The notes under the pieces are model-generated. The model ran no database searches. It was not told the origin of the DNA and was given only the letters and a program-made list of their open reading frames with translations. From contig JAETXT010000003.1 of the NCBI GenBank assembly GCA_019188255.1, positions 6,589,190-6,653,189 of the forward strand: a DNA stretch of 64,000 nucleotides, read 5' to 3'. The number at the start of each line of letters is the position of its first letter. The first letter of the stretch is position 1. Made by a program: the position numbers and the translations under genes. This document shows, in pieces, positions 1 to 13,067 of the stretch. Origin of the DNA: Verticillium longisporum (taxonomy: Eukaryota; Ascomycota; Sordariomycetes; Glomerellales; Plectosphaerellaceae).

Positions 1-3000
1 ACAGCATTCCTACTGCTCATGTTGCCAAGCTTCTCTTCAGGCAACGCGAGCGTTAGGATTGTCTGGCATCACGGACCCGAGCAGTTTGGGTAACGATGCA
101 AGGAGTGAACTTCGGCTGGCAGGACTGCAAAGAGCTCTGTGTCTTGACTCGTTGTGCAAGGTGCGCAGTAGAGCTGTATTAAGCTTAAGCAGGGCCCTGG
201 GTCGACTTCGTCTCGGAAACCCCCTCCCCCTCCCTTGCGGCAGACAGCGGAAAGCCAGTTCAAAGGGGGGTGTCAGGGTTCAGCCCATAACCGACATGGG
301 CGGCCTGTGCGTGTGCTTATCCCTCCATTAATGACCCACTCAAGGCTCTCGGACAGCTCCGTGACGGCAGTCTCATCAAAGGGCGTGAAAGCATGAACCA
401 AGCGAGTGGTTACTAAGTCATGCGAACAAACAACTGGAGAGTTTCCAGCGCCCGCTAGCCGAACTTATCGTCGTCGTCGTCAGCGGTCATCTTAACAGAG
501 AGACGATGAGGTGCCCAGCAGCAGCCCTGAACAAAGAAGCCACATCCCCCCTACCCTGTTGCCACCAACCCAGGTCCAAAGAAGCATTTGGGACAGGAAC
601 ACACGGCAAATCCAAGCATGCATGTGGCCCGCCGTAGCCGAGCGATCCACTTGGAGGCTGACCTGATGAGGGACGCGAAAGCAGCCAGGACAGCCCTCGT
701 CAGTTGTGGCTTAAAAGGTTGCATCCCAGGTGACAAGCGATGTATAAATAACAATGTAGGAGCTCCGTTTGCCCTAGAAGGATCGTTGAGGATCAAGGAA
801 GAGGGCGAAGTTCCGAGGCCCTTTGCATTTAATCACTTGCCCTTCAATGCTTCATGTGTGTTGTGACCACATTGCCTCAAGCTTACAGTGACAAGGAATT
901 CATGATCATAATAGATGTTGAGGAACCTTGACTAATCGTGGTAGGGTGCACCACCAATCTTCTGCCATTCGTTGCGCCTTTTTCTCGCCTCCGTCAAGGA
1001 CAGCTAATGCACTCCAGACGGACAAGTCTCCGCTTTGGCAAATGGGTCATCAAGCAGAGCGGGGAGGGGGCTGACTTCCAGAATGCCTTCAATACGCAAT
1101 AAAAATGTTCGCGCCAGGGCGTGACGCCCTGGTCACTACCAGGATTCTCAATGTCAGCAGCCGCTTAACCGGGGGCCAGATTGGTGGTTGGGAGGATTGA
1201 TTCCGCGGTGGGGGCGATCACTTAAACGGCGTCCGTCTTGGCAACTTTTATTTCGTCGACGTGATCGCTTCCCGGCCGAGATCTGTCAAGGGGAGTACTC
1301 TGTAGCTTACGAGTGACTGCCGAACATGTGCTGCAGATCAGTCACTCGAGGTGCTTCTGATACTGATTGCATCGGATGATACCGGAGAACGGGATCAACT
1401 CAAGCCTTTGATTCAAGTCAAGTTCCAACTGGCTACTGATGCTTGGCTGGCTCGCTGCACCATATGGTTTGGCCTCCGACGTTTGCAACCGAAGTACACC
1501 TTTCATAGAACTAGAGTGAGTCGCATAGGTATGTGCCACAAATTGGTTTACAGGCAGTATGCGATGTCCCTTCAGTGAGCTGTTGGAGTGGGCACGTCAA
1601 ACCCTCATGGAGAGCCTGGTTACGTGCCAGAGATTAATTGCGCCAATCTCTGTGCGGCCGAAGGGTTTTGATGTATGTACGCGGTCAGCCCCACGAGCAT
1701 ATCTTTCAATCACTGGCGGTGCCGGTTAGCCGTAACGTAACGCTGGACGTTTCTGCTTTGAGCGTTTCATGACATTTTTCTGGGACACCGGGTAGATCGG
1801 TGCGACGAGTCATTTGTTCGTGTGACCTTCGACGGGGGTTGGACGGGCGAATCTAGACGTTGGGTGGCTTGAGCGGCAATCATTTACCGTATGCGTACAT
1901 CACCATTCACACATCATGGTCAGAAGCAGAGCTGCGGCAACAAGTCAAACGCCCACACCAAGGTGCAGATGGAGCTGATAGCCTCAGCCCATGAAAATGG
2001 TCACGTCACTTGGATTAAGGCGATCCAAGATACCCATTCGGAAGGGCCGGGGTTTGAAATTACGCAAGTGACGTGGAGCAAAGCGGATTGCAGTGCTGAT
2101 GCTCGGGGCCGACATTCACACCCGTCTCACTTCCGTTATGGGAAGATTCTGCTGCCATACTGAACGTCAAGCCCTCTCTTTATGCACACACACCCTCCCC
2201 TTTCCAATCTCTGTCGATCGTTTTTCCCATGGTGTGCCAAGAAATACCAAGAAGCACTAGGTAGGGTGGCTGACCACGCTTAAATTCATGCTTAAACCTG
2301 CTCGTGGTGCTGTGGCGTCTCCAGAGCCCACTCAAGGCCAGCAGATCCGTCTTGGCTTTCCTCGGGTCATCTTGGCTTGTCTTGGCATTTTTGGTGATGT
2401 TCTCTTGGCGGAGTTTGTTTGGCAAACATGGTCAACATTAGACGATAAGAGAGCCGCATTTTGCCTTTTCTAAAGTATCGCTGGATGTTCCTTAACCCTC
2501 CGACCAGCGTCTCGTTCCGAAACGGGGCTTTAAGTACTTGCTGCAGGGATGAGAATTTCGTCTGAACGGATTGGCCTGGTGCATGTCAACGTGAAGTCCG
2601 GTGGATAGGGTGGGGCCACGGCACCGATTTCCGGCCGACAAGACCGACCATTGCGAGGACGGTCTTGGCTGGGCAGTAGTCCTCGTAGTGCTTCATGCCC
2701 AGTTTTGCAAATCCAGCGCCAAGCAAGACGTCAGGATTATGTTTGTCGCCTGTATCTGCGGAGAATCCTTAAGATCCTGGTTAATCATCTAAGACGGAAG
2801 ACAGCTGTCAATCATACCTATGGCCGGGTACATAAAACAGCAAGATTTGCTTGTCTACGCATGGCTCCAAAACATGACCACACGGTGCACGCTCTACGAT
2901 AGAAACAACTGACCGATGCGTGTTTCGCGTACCTCCTTCAAACCTCAAGCATCCAGTGCAACACATGCCAATGTCCACCTCCTCTCCAGGGATTACACGT

Positions 3001-5450
3001 CCAGAAATCACACATCCAGAAGCCGCAATCGGATTCATGAGCATTTGTGTTTCATTGAACCGCTAACAGAGCCCAAAGGGTTTGATGTTCCGAGGTACTA
3101 TAGCCTCCATACAGAGGTGAGTCGTTCTTCGGCAACAGCCTCATCATTATAGGGTAGCTAATAGGAGGTAATGCACATGTTTCTAGGCTTCAAAACATTG
3201 AGCTGGTGTCATTCAAACCAGAGACTGAGTGCATGATTTTGCAGACCATAATTCACAAGCAGCTGCGCAACGCACACGTCAGTAAGAGAATGGTATGCTT
3301 TGGTGAGCAGGTTCCCATCACCACAATACAAGATCATAGAGCATCCTGTTACTAGAACCTATAGGCTTAGTCCCACGAATATGGGATGGACAGCTTCATT
3401 CGTGGCAACGGAACACAGTATCACAGTTGTTGTCCTCCATCGTAGGACTAAACTATCGCTGGATGTACGAGGGTCAGATTTGGTGTTGGCGTTACCATCG
3501 TACAAGGTGGTGCAAAATCATTGACCTCGGCGCCGAGGCACAGGCGAGGGTGAAAGTGGAAAGAGCGCAGCACAAAGAGTCTGCTTGGACCCTGAAAGGT
3601 TGTCAGCGTTGACACTGGCCTTGCCAAAAATCCAAAATCCAATAGCAATCAGTGGATGGACGATGGGACGGCTTATCGGCATCCCCAGACCGAGTTCTGG
3701 AACAGCCGGCACGAAGATCGGCCAGGTGGGCACTGTTGCGTCATCAAGGGGGGGGGGCGGTCTCACTGGCGATCGAGTTAGGATGACTCGGGTGAAGAAA
3801 ATGTTCCGAGGCTCGAGCAAATGTGGAACTGAATGGTTGCCACAATTTGCTTCGTGTGTTCAAACTGGCATAAAAGACTAGAGATCACGTACCGAGGGTC
3901 GGAGTCGGTGTCTGTTTAAGCGCGAGCTTTTGCAAAGACGGAGTTTCGGGGAATTGAGACCTGGGACTGCGAAAGACCAACCAAGCCTCCTTTCAATCTC
4001 AGCGGCTAGCCCTGTGTGAATGGGTCCTGACGAGCGAGGTTTGACGTTAGGTAATACGACTCGAGAGTCGTCACACATCACGAATAGGAGACTGAATGGC
4101 CCCGCAATCACCACAATTAGGGTTGCCCTTCTTTGACAAGGTTTAGCGGCCTACAAAAGTGGATGGGGAGCAGAACACGGAGGAGGGTCACGGCAGGGCA
4201 GTTGAAATGCAGCATGTGCACGCAAATTGTTACGTGTATTGTGCGATGAGTTGACACGTATTTACGTACAAGCACCCTTGCTCGACTTTGGAATCGGGCA
4301 AAACAACCATTGGTGAAGCAGGGCATGGCAGGGGGGGGCGGGGGGGGAGGGAAAGGAAAAAAGAAAAGAAAAACCTTCCCGCTTTGTCCGATGCGTATGT
4401 GCCCCATTCCCCCAGGGAGGGCAGACGCTGATGCAAGGTAATACGCAACTGAACGAAGCTTCGAGATGTACGTAGTGCATGCTGTCCCGCCTAGAACGAC
4501 CAAGCTCATCATGGTAAAAGTAGCTGCAGTCGGCACCAGAGGTAGAAACTGTTGAACCGGCTCCCTCGTTGTTTGCACAATACCAGGAACGGGATCCTCC
4601 CTGGGGCCCTCGTCATACCTTATTACGAGTAACCTTCTTCCCAAGAATAAACTTAGGTGGTATTACACGCGACAGTGGCCTTCTACTCAGGAGCCCTACC
4701 TCTCGACTGACTCACAGACTGACTGGCGTCTATTGTTATTAAGGTTGCCTAAATGCCGTGCTGTCCGGGATGGAGGGCCACTAGCAAAGGAAAAGCTTAT
4801 TAGTGCGGCTGATGACCAGTGTCGAAATAGGCTTGCGGTGGAGGTAGTCCTCGTAATTGGGGGGCAGGTGTTTATTTCCAGTGCGTTCCCGATGGGGGAA
4901 CACGTAAACCCTCGGTTCCGCCCTGTCGTTTTTGGTCATGACCCTGTGGGGAGTGTATGGGGCCCAAGCTGACTTAGTGGTACTGGGCGGACGCCGCCTG
5001 GTGCCCGGCGAGCAAGACATGATAAGACCAGACGGGCAGGAGGCGTGGGTATAGGCGGGCACGATGGATGGGTTACGACAGGGAGAGAGCGCAGGAAGGA
5101 GGGACCCCAGGATGGTCAGGGGAGGAAGGAAGGGAGGGGGGGTATATGCTTGGCATACTCGGCACGGGTGCTTGGCTTTTCTCGGCCCTGCACGTTATGG
5201 GGGAAGCTGCTGATGCTTGGCGCTTTCTTTGGGCTTGGCCCCCAGGGTTTGGGTGCACATCACTGGCGCTTTCCAGGTGTGCCAAAGCTGCCAGTGCCCC
5301 GTTCTTGCCAATCTTGTCCATGTTCTGTGGCCCTTCCCCTCGACGGACAAATAAGTGGTTTGATTTGCTTGTCTTGTTCTGTCATGGCATCCGGCCTGGT
5401 CTTGGCCCTTCTTGATCCGCTTCTCATCCATATCTCGCGGGGCCTTTTAG
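1..5450. other. Gene-poor region, no supported coding sequence
   Basis: I see no conserved protein, RNA gene or mobile element in this stretch. Reading frames are short (at most about 175 codons), overlap on both strands, lack family motifs and often lack an ATG. Base composition is ordinary and not AT-rich, so it is not RIP-mutated transposon sequence. It contains short G or C runs near 3750 and 4330 and clustered CTTGGC words near 2340-2410. Because the next gene downstream is a WOPR-type developmental regulator, the most economical reading is distal promoter or non-coding sequence, but that is inference. Confidence 0.5.
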
Positions 5451-7931
5451 AGTGAGGCTCCCTCCCATGGCCCCTCCTTCCAGATTGCGATTCCTCTTTG
5501 CTGGATCTCTTCCCCCCTCCCCTTCTTCGACAACACCGTCAGAGGACCTCACGACTCCAGCAGCTGGTGTTCAGAGAATCCAGGACAGAGAATACTGGTT
5601 CGAGCCAGAAGCAAGTTTCCGAGAATCGTCCGAAGCCTGTCACGGGCTCCAACCCTCTCGCTGCGTCTCCACCATTCATCGTTAGTTGTGGAAGGACAGG
5701 CCCATCTCGGATCTTCACGAGGAGCAGTATCAGCTCTTGACAGACACACTTGACTCCTGGCGGATTGGACGGCTCGAACGGCTGTCACGGCTCAATTGAA
5801 CACGACGCAGCAGCAGGACGGACCACACGCGCCTACCGCCGACTGCCCACCCCCTTCCCTACAAGGCAAATTCCGTTCAGAACCATCCGTCGTTATTACG
5901 CGCGTGCTCTCCCACAAGGTACCAGACAATAGCCCGCACGCTCGGCTTATTAGCACAGCCTGGCTCTCCAGACAGGCGCTCGGAATAAGCTTTAGATCGA
6001 ACGCTGCAATTCCCGTTGCAGGACATCACTTCAACCTTATTCTCGCCACTGAATCGCGCCATCTTGGACTCTATCTGCTACCCAATCAGCCCTGCCTACC
6101 CAGCGACCACATCTTCTCTATCTGCACCTGTACGGAGCACCATCCTCGGGCCCAGTTGTCTTTCTGCAGAGTGAGTATATCTGCCGTCTCCTTTCACTTC
6201 ACGCCATCGCTTCTTTTGGCAACACCCGTTTCCATTCTTCTCAACCTGCTTGGCTCTCGGCCCGGTCATGTTTCGTATACGATGCTTTCGTCTCATTGCA
6301 CACGCTCGCCCTGTTCCCCTACACATCGAGTCAAAGAGCTTCGGCTTCGGCCCCAGTCTTTCGAGGCGTCGTCACCCCCTGGTGCGTGCGTGGCCCAGTG
6401 GGTCTCAGCACCTGGTCTAGCTTTCCTAACTAACAACATCCGTCACCCATGCAGTCATTCTCACCATCACCCCCTTACCCTTCTACCCTCACCCTCGTCT
6501 CACCTCACCCCCCAGCACTGGCAACACCGACACCAGCAGCGTGCCCGTACCAAAAGCTTAAACGATTTTGGACGCCCTGGGACGCCACGACCATCTCTCA
6601 TTGACCCTCTCTCCGCCCTTTTCTCCATCTCCCTTCCGCCTGAACGGCCGCCATCCGCGATCCGTTGGAGCCGAGTTGCCGGTCACGAGCAAGCCTGTCT
6701 CCTTCAGGATATCCACGCCCGAAGGCCCCCCAGCCAGAGGCGCCTTGAGACAAAACCGCTTCTTCGTCCACGTAACCCGCCCGGCCTGTCTAAACCCTTC
6801 CACTTCCTCTCGCGATCCCTTTTCCTTCGACATCAGCAAAGTGTTTCTTCAACGTCCACTCAATCCTCTACGACCCCTTCAGCATTTGCTCTTCGTTCGC
6901 TTGTCTCCTCGCAACGAAACATAAACGTCATCTCTCGGAATCTGGCCCCAGGCGCCCGCTGCGAGTTCGAGCGTTGAGGCTCAGCCACCAATACCTTGTT
7001 TGCACTTTGCATGCAAATGTATGTTGCTCTCAGTCCTCCACCCACCGCGTAACTTTTCCTCCCAAGCTGTTGGTTCTTTTGTATCTGCGTTATTTTGATC
7101 GGCAAAGTCTGGCATTGTTTGCCATTCGAATGTCCCCCCCCCTTCCTTCATCTTTTTATTAGCGACTCAGGACATTCATTGGACGGGCCAGCCTTACTCA
7201 GGTTGGTACGCGATGTGTGCAAGTGCTGCCTCAGAACCTCAGAACCTACAAGGCCTGCGGGCTCGCTTCGGGCGAGCGGGCGGTCTTGCCCTGGAAGCTG
7301 CATGTCGGTTTGTGTCAGGATATTAATGGCAGCCACCCCGCCTCGGATGGCCCAGTTGGCCTCTTGTACCCTCATCGCCCTTGGCCCGCGCTGGTTCACT
7401 CATTCATGAACACTATTGCCATCGTTCAGGGCGCGAGATCTCTTCTTCATGTCTGGCAGCCTCGTGGGCTCCTGATCTTTTATTTTATTTTCACATAGAA
7501 ATACTAATTCGCATCTCTCATTAGCGACAGTATCCCCCCAAGGTCCTCAGGCCCACAGAAGACGCGGAATCGCCGCCTTCCCGCACGACGTTTCAGCCTG
7601 CTTAGATCAAGCAAGGTTTGCCGTCAGGCTCGTCTCGGCTTGCTTTAATAGGGGAGCTACCAAGATTTTTGCTCCTCTCAGGCTCAGTTCACCACGGTAC
7701 ACCCTGGTGCGCATCAACTGTCTTTAGACCTCCAACTGCGCTGTCTGCAAGCTCGTATTGCCGCAAAATCGACCCTGCACCCAAAGCCGCGCGGAGTCTT
7801 GTCCCCGCATTGCTCTGTCACCACTGCTTAAAGTCCTCGTCATCGCAGACCCTGGTGCCTCGACGGGCCTCGACTTCTTTTGTCACAATTTCAGTCGTAA
7901 CAGCCCATCAGTCGGGCACACATCAACCATC
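5451..7931 (+). promoter_or_regulatory. CT-rich long leader/promoter of the WOPR regulator
   Basis: About 2.5 kb of strongly pyrimidine-rich sequence, rich in CCCTTCC, CTCACCC and TCTTC words, precedes the WOPR gene. This is typical of proximal promoters and long 5' untranslated leaders in filamentous ascomycetes. A 393-codon open frame (5796-6977) lies here but has no ATG-supported domain, and its composition (Pro, Ser, His, Leu) is what CT-rich DNA gives. Several short upstream ATG frames are present, which would suit translational control, but transcription start sites cannot be seen from sequence. Confidence 0.5.
6382..6454 (+). other. Candidate intron in the 5' leader of the WOPR gene
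   Basis: A GTGCGT donor at 6382, a CTAAC branch-like site near 6425-6432 and an ATGCAG acceptor ending at 6454 give a 73-nt candidate intron of normal fungal size inside the CT-rich leader. An alternative donor, GTGAGT, lies near 6171. No coding continuity can be used to test it. Confidence 0.35.
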
Positions 7932-9335
7932 ATGGAAACTTATCATGGCTATGTGCGGACCCCCGCCGATGCAATCAAGCTATTCGAGGCTTGCCGATTA
8001 GGTCTCCTCCCCCGAGTCCAACGAAGGCTATCAGAGAAGGAGCGACAGTCTATCAGATCCGGCTCGGTATTCGTCTGGGATGAACGAGAGGCTGGCATGA
8101 GGAGATGGACTGACGGCAAGTCCTGGAGCGCCAGCAGAGTATCGGGCAGCTTCCTCACTTACCGCGAGATGGAGGGCAAACGCGGCAGCGGCTTCGGCAA
8201 CGGTCGTAGGGGCGCTACAAAGACTCCCGATTCGGGTCGAGGCAGTGACGAAGACCAGGAGAACGGCGAGCCTGAAGGTTACCGATACAAAGCCGACGGT
8301 CTCATGAAGCAGTCATTTAGCATCACGACATCGGCTGGTCAACATCTCCACCTCATCTCCTATTATTCCAGGCCGCAACCTGGTTCGCCAGACCTCCTTC
8401 AGCCCAGTACCGATTCTCAGCTGCGCAATATCACACCAGTCAAGGGAATGTACCCCGAATCCAGCCTCCATGACAGCAACCCAACCCCTGCCTTGACACG
8501 GGCACCTATGGTCTCTCAGCATTCACCTTACATGGTTCCTCAACATGCTCCACAGGGCCTGCCTCCTCAGCCATACGCCTCGCAATACGCACAGCATTCA
8601 CAAGGCTATGCCTGGCCACCCTCGCCCGTTGCTACGCCGCCTTACAGTCATCATTACACTGCAACCCCTTACTCCCAGCATCCGCAACAAGCACCAGCAG
8701 GCGCCCAAGCCCTGCCGCCTCCACATTCTCTGACAGGACACCCTCACGCGGCTGCCCATGGTCATCATTATTCGCAGCATCCACCACAGCCAGAGCGGAC
8801 AGCCCTACCACCGCTCAACTCACATCAGAAGCCCCTCGCTCCGTCGCCTTATCAGTCACAGCAGCAGTCACCGCGTATCTCACATGCTCAGCACAGTCAT
8901 CGGCTGGACGGCTCGCCGCGACTTGCGCATCTTCAGGCGCAGGCGGCGCAAGCTGTTGGCATTGACCCGGCGGGCAGCCACTCTAGTCTTCGCAACTCGA
9001 ATTCTCTTCCTGCTGTCAAGCACGATGGCACATATCCTCCGACTTACACGCCCCCAAACCGAGCTCTTTCCATTTCACCGCCTCGCAGCTCACACTCGGA
9101 CAGCCATGGCGTTAACGGCGGCTCTGTCTCACACAGCAACAAAGCCAGCCTCTCAGCGCTCCTCCATCCCGCACCGGCCGGCATTGATACGGCTGGTGCT
9201 CTCCCTCATGGAGTGACTGGAGCAGGTAGCCCTAGTGGTTCTCCTCGCACTATACCGGCGCCATCAGAGCGACCGGGCGGCATGAGCCACGACGCCAAGG
9301 CGCTACAGATGTTGGACAGGAAGTTCTGCATCTAG
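7932..9335 (+). CDS. pac2: Gti1/Pac2 family (WOPR domain) transcriptional regulator, Pac2 type
   Basis: 467 aa from the ATG at 7932 (context CATCATGG), without introns. The WOPR DNA-binding domain comes in two parts. The first is residues 1-85, with the family signatures RTPADAIKLFEACRLG, SGSVFVWDE, RRWTDGKSWSASRV and SGSFLTYREM. The second is about residues 116-146, with YRYKADGLMKQSFS and HLISYY. Starting at METYHGY and using SVFVWDE separates Pac2-type proteins from the Gti1/Sge1/Ryp1 branch. Residues 150-467 are low-complexity Gln, Pro, Ser, His and Ala sequence, as in other family members, and probably disordered. Relatives control sexual development, conidiation, morphology and sometimes virulence from the nucleus. 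The very long gene-free upstream region suggests complex transcriptional control. A T-rich 3' region at about 9370-9403 follows the stop. Confidence 0.93.
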   Translation: METYHGYVRTPADAIKLFEACRLGLLPRVQRRLSEKERQSIRSGSVFVWDEREAGMRRWTDGKSWSASRVSGSFLTYREMEGKRGSGFGNGRRGATKTPDSGRGSDEDQENGEPEGYRYKADGLMKQSFSITTSAGQHLHLISYYSRPQPGSPDLLQPSTDSQLRNITPVKGMYPESSLHDSNPTPALTRAPMVSQHSPYMVPQHAPQGLPPQPYASQYAQHSQGYAWPPSPVATPPYSHHYTATPYSQHPQQAPAGAQALPPPHSLTGHPHAAAHGHHYSQHPPQPERTALPPLNSHQKPLAPSPYQSQQQSPRISHAQHSHRLDGSPRLAHLQAQAAQAVGIDPAGSHSSLRNSNSLPAVKHDGTYPPTYTPPNRALSISPPRSSHSDSHGVNGGSVSHSNKASLSALLHPAPAGIDTAGALPHGVTGAGSPSGSPRTIPAPSERPGGMSHDAKALQMLDRKFCI

Positions 9336-11001
9336 AGTCAGGATCTTTCACTGGAAGATTCGTCCGTGGCTTTTTTTTCTTTTCTTTTTTCTTCCTTTTT
9401 TACCTCCCGCATTGCCGTGGCGTTACTTGGTTTTCTAAATGAATGATGTTCTCGGTCAACAGACATATGAGCACGAATGGGAAGGGTTGTCCAGCATCGC
9501 TGGGCAAATTAAGGGCGTTTTCTAGTGGGATTGCTGCTCATGTAGGCTTGAGCGAGCTTTGGAGGTGAAGGATGTGTTCATTGCCATTCAGTATATATCA
9601 CCCAGTCTGCTCTTGCCTCTGCAGGTGGGCATTCACAACACGACCGGACAGATGTCTGTGCTTCATTTTTCTGGTCCCTATGCGCATCTTGACTGTGATA
9701 ATGTCATGACAGGCTGTTTCGGCACCAACAGCATTCTAGAATGAAAAGCGCAGATGTAAGACAAATCGCGCTTACTCGTCGTCTCAATTCGAGAGGTCAT
9801 CATCCCATCCTCAATTGGGTGGGCGGGTGCGGACGCTCGGCTCGAGATGGCCAAGCACCAACCCTTGACACGCAGACACGCAACAGGAGGTCTTTACAGG
9901 TTTCAAACAGGCTAAACCTGCCCTGCGACGTTTAAGATCAACGGTGCAGACCAAGGGACGTGCGAGCCTCTATCGCGAGGAATTGCCCCTGAGGCAGCTC
10001 TGATTTTGACATGAGGTATGGTTGGTGGGAGTATTTAAAGTATGCTCGCTATTTCTGGGGGAGGTGGTCGATCTCACAAGTCGATGGCAGCTCAGGGACT
10101 GAAGGTCCGTGCGCATCGACCACTCCACTCCCCTTCACAAAAGGAGTCTGTCGGCAGTGATTCAGGTCCAGGAGGGTTTATTTGTGGGTGCCAATTATTC
10201 AATGTCACGGATGCTGGGTGGCGTCTTTCGTCGTCCTTGATCACCAGGCGATTCGAGTCTGAGAATGTCGAAGTGAGCTCTTTCCAAGTCTCAGGCATGA
10301 TCATACTAGCTCAATCTATTTTTGACAAATGGCTGTCTGAATGGCGATGCAATTGTGGGCTTTTATTGAGGAAGCGTATGTATTTGATGTTTCGCCTATA
10401 TATTCGCTGCCAGGTGCCGTGAAAAGTAGGGTACTGATCGGGCCTCATGAAAGGAGTCAAAGGTATGACGCCCAACGAAAACTTCTCCATCACGCCCACA
10501 AGGATCAGCCCAGAACTGACGTCTTGACTGTAGTTCTTGGAACATTAGCATCCTTGGGGGCCTCGCCTGATTGTTGGGCTAGAGCTTGAATCTTTCGTAC
10601 CCAGTTCCGACTGCCATGCAGTGCTATGCACTACCTGTATACGCCAGCATAGGTTGAGTGGTGGACAGTGCACGACGAGAACCGAGATGTCTGTCAATAT
10701 GAGGCAGGTCAATAGAACTCTATGGAGATGCGTGAAACCTATCAAGACCTCCTGCTAGTGCCGTGTGACTTTCGCGAGGGCTGACTGGCACCTCCTGAGG
10801 TTCGTCGCCATAGTTCGCGTCGGCCTTCCGTTCAAGACCCTGGACTGACTCGCTACGACCTTCCTCCCGAATTTCATGTTCACGACTTAAACGTTCATGA
10901 GACAACAGAAATCTAATGATTTGAGTATAAAGAGATGTCTGGGAAACACTCACTCGTAGTCGAAGTTAGAGCAATAATACTCTCAGCTCTTTATACTATA
11001 T
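9336..11001. other. Intergenic region between the WOPR gene and the amidase
   Basis: No conserved coding sequence is visible. It contains the T-rich 3' end of the WOPR gene and, just before the amidase start, TATA-like elements (GTATAAAG near 10924 and TTATACTATATA near 10990). Confidence 0.5.
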
Positions 11002-13067
11002 ATGTCAATCATGACTGTCAGCAACATCAACATCGCCGATGCCTCCATCGCGCAACTTCTTGGGGCCCTCGCTTCCAGGACCACCACGTCTGTCGAACTC
11101 ACCACCTTGTTCCTCCATCGTATCGGTCGTTTCGACTTTCGTGGCCCTCATCTGAACTCGATATGTGTCCCTAATCCAGATGTACTAGCCGAAGCCCAAG
11201 CTTCGGACGAATACCGCGCATCAGGGGAACCGCCCCGTCCCCTCGAGGGTATACCGTTCACAGTTAAGGACAGCTATTGTACCAAAGGGCTTGCCGTCGC
11301 TGCGGCCTCTCCGGCATTTTCAGATCTTATCGCCACCTCCGATGCCGCTATCGTAACATCGCTACGCATGGCGGGCGCAATCCTCCTTGGCCGAACGACA
11401 TGCCCCCCATGGCTGACGGCGGGAGTCAGCGGGGGTATTTTGGGCGCACCGAAAGTCCTTACAACCAGGAATACATGTGCACATCATACGCTTCGGGGTC
11501 CTCCTCGGGTTCGGGTGTCGCTACAGCGGCAGGCTTTGCGCCCATTGGGCTCGGTAGCGAGACCGTTTCCTCAGGACGCGCACCGGCGTCGATCAACGGC
11601 ATCGTCGGGTACTCTCCTTCTTGGGGGGCTGTCCCTTGCAGGGGTGTGTGGCCTTTGTACCCGACGTGTGATGTTTTGACACCACACACTAAAATCGTTG
11701 AGGATATGTTGGCTGTCTTGGACGTCATCATGGCAGACGAGCCCACGTCGGATGGGGACTTCTGGAGGACGCAGGAGACGATTCAGATCCCCAAATCATC
11801 CGAAATCCGCCCAAAGAGCTTCTCCAGCCTCATGGACCCCATAGCATTGAAAGGAAAGCGCCTAGCGGTCCCCAAATGTTATATCGGCAAAGGAACTACC
11901 ACAGCTGGGGATGCTCCTGCCTTCGCCGACTCTATCGGGGCTCTGTGGCTCCAGGCTAAAAAAGACCTGGAGGCACTTGGCGCGAAGCGTCGTTGAGACG
12001 GGTTTCCCCCTGGTGGAGAATTATACTAAGCAGCACTTTCCCGGTCAGGCTGCCATGTTCCCGGCATGCCGGAGGGCTGGATCGATATCGAGCGAGGCCA
12101 GAGGATCGCTCTAGGTTGGGATAACTTCCTCCGCACAAACGATGCGCCGAACTGCAAGACATTAGCTACTGTCCACCACAAAAAGATTCGGCCCTTCTAT
12201 GCGTCCTTAGACGACCCTCGCAAACACACCGAGGCTCAAAACCATGTCCGGTACGCCGACATAGTTGAGTACATCCGCCATCGCCCAGAATCGATCCATG
12301 ACCTTCCCGGCTGTGCTGAGGCCCTCCGCTCCCTTGAAGCTGCACGGAAGCGAGATCTTGATTCTTGGCTCGATGAGCACGGCTGTGATGCGATTGTTTT
12401 CCCAACCAACGGAGACGTCCCACGCGCCGATGCCGAGGAGGTGCTCTCGTCCATGCAGCACGCGCTGCGTGACGGCGTCAAGTATTCGAATGGCACGCGA
12501 GCACTGAAGCACATGGGTGTTCCGGCCATAACCGTACCCATGGGAATCATGGCAGACAAGCAAATGCCTGTCGGACTGACTTTTGCTGGCAGGGCATACA
12601 CCGATGGTGACCTTCTGAGATACGCATATGCATTCGAAACGGCAACGCGACATCGAACGAGCCCTCCATTGACTCCATCGTTGTCATCAGACTCTCTGGC
12701 GAGCTCAATACGATTGGAACATCCGCCAAGTCATGCTCAAGCTTCCAATCTCACAGTTAACGTCGTCAGTGTCAACGCCGAGGCGATCGGAGACAACGAG
12801 GTGCGGCACGTTCATCTTGAGGGGACTTGTTCATCCAGTGAGCCATCCTTCAAAGTCGAAAGTATCAATGTGTTCTCCAATGGTGAGCCTTCGGCAGCAG
12901 TTCAATTGACAGGTAACCGGTGGACATGGCAGGGCCGACTCGAAAAGCCCCAGCACCATGAGAAGTATCCGCCAGAAGGACGGCTTCCACGAGATCAATT
13001 CATGATCGTCATCGAAGCCAAGGCTTTGAATGGGCGCTCGACGGCAGTCATGCGGTTGATAGACTAA
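11002..13067 (+). CDS. Amidase-signature family hydrolase, frame broken three times
   Basis: The pieces join to about 688 aa of a fungal amidase-signature enzyme. The catalytic Lys is in GIPFTVKDSY (frame from 11002), the second Ser in YASGSSSGSG, and the nucleophile region in ETVSSGRAPAS, followed by NGIVGYSPSWG. Motifs then continue through ENYTKQHFPGQ to MPEGWIDIERGQ and VPAITVPMG in the last frame. Such enzymes hydrolyse amides or ureides; the substrate cannot be told. Three single-base frame changes break it: a missing base in the C6 run at 11402-11407 (or just before it), an extra base near 11985, and a missing base near 12061-12064. All catalytic motifs survive, so recent decay or assembly error are both possible; the same error type affects essential genes here. 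TATA-like sequences lie just upstream. A Zn2Cys6 factor starts 254 bp downstream on the same strand and may regulate it. Confidence 0.75.

Noticed and set aside
4117..4644. 175-codon minus-strand frame
   Set aside because: Contains a translated G/C homopolymer (Pro run), has no motif and overlaps other random frames.
5796..6977. 393-codon open frame upstream of the WOPR gene
   Set aside because: CT-rich DNA, Pro/Ser/His composition and no motif; a likely intron donor and acceptor lie inside it; best explained as leader sequence.
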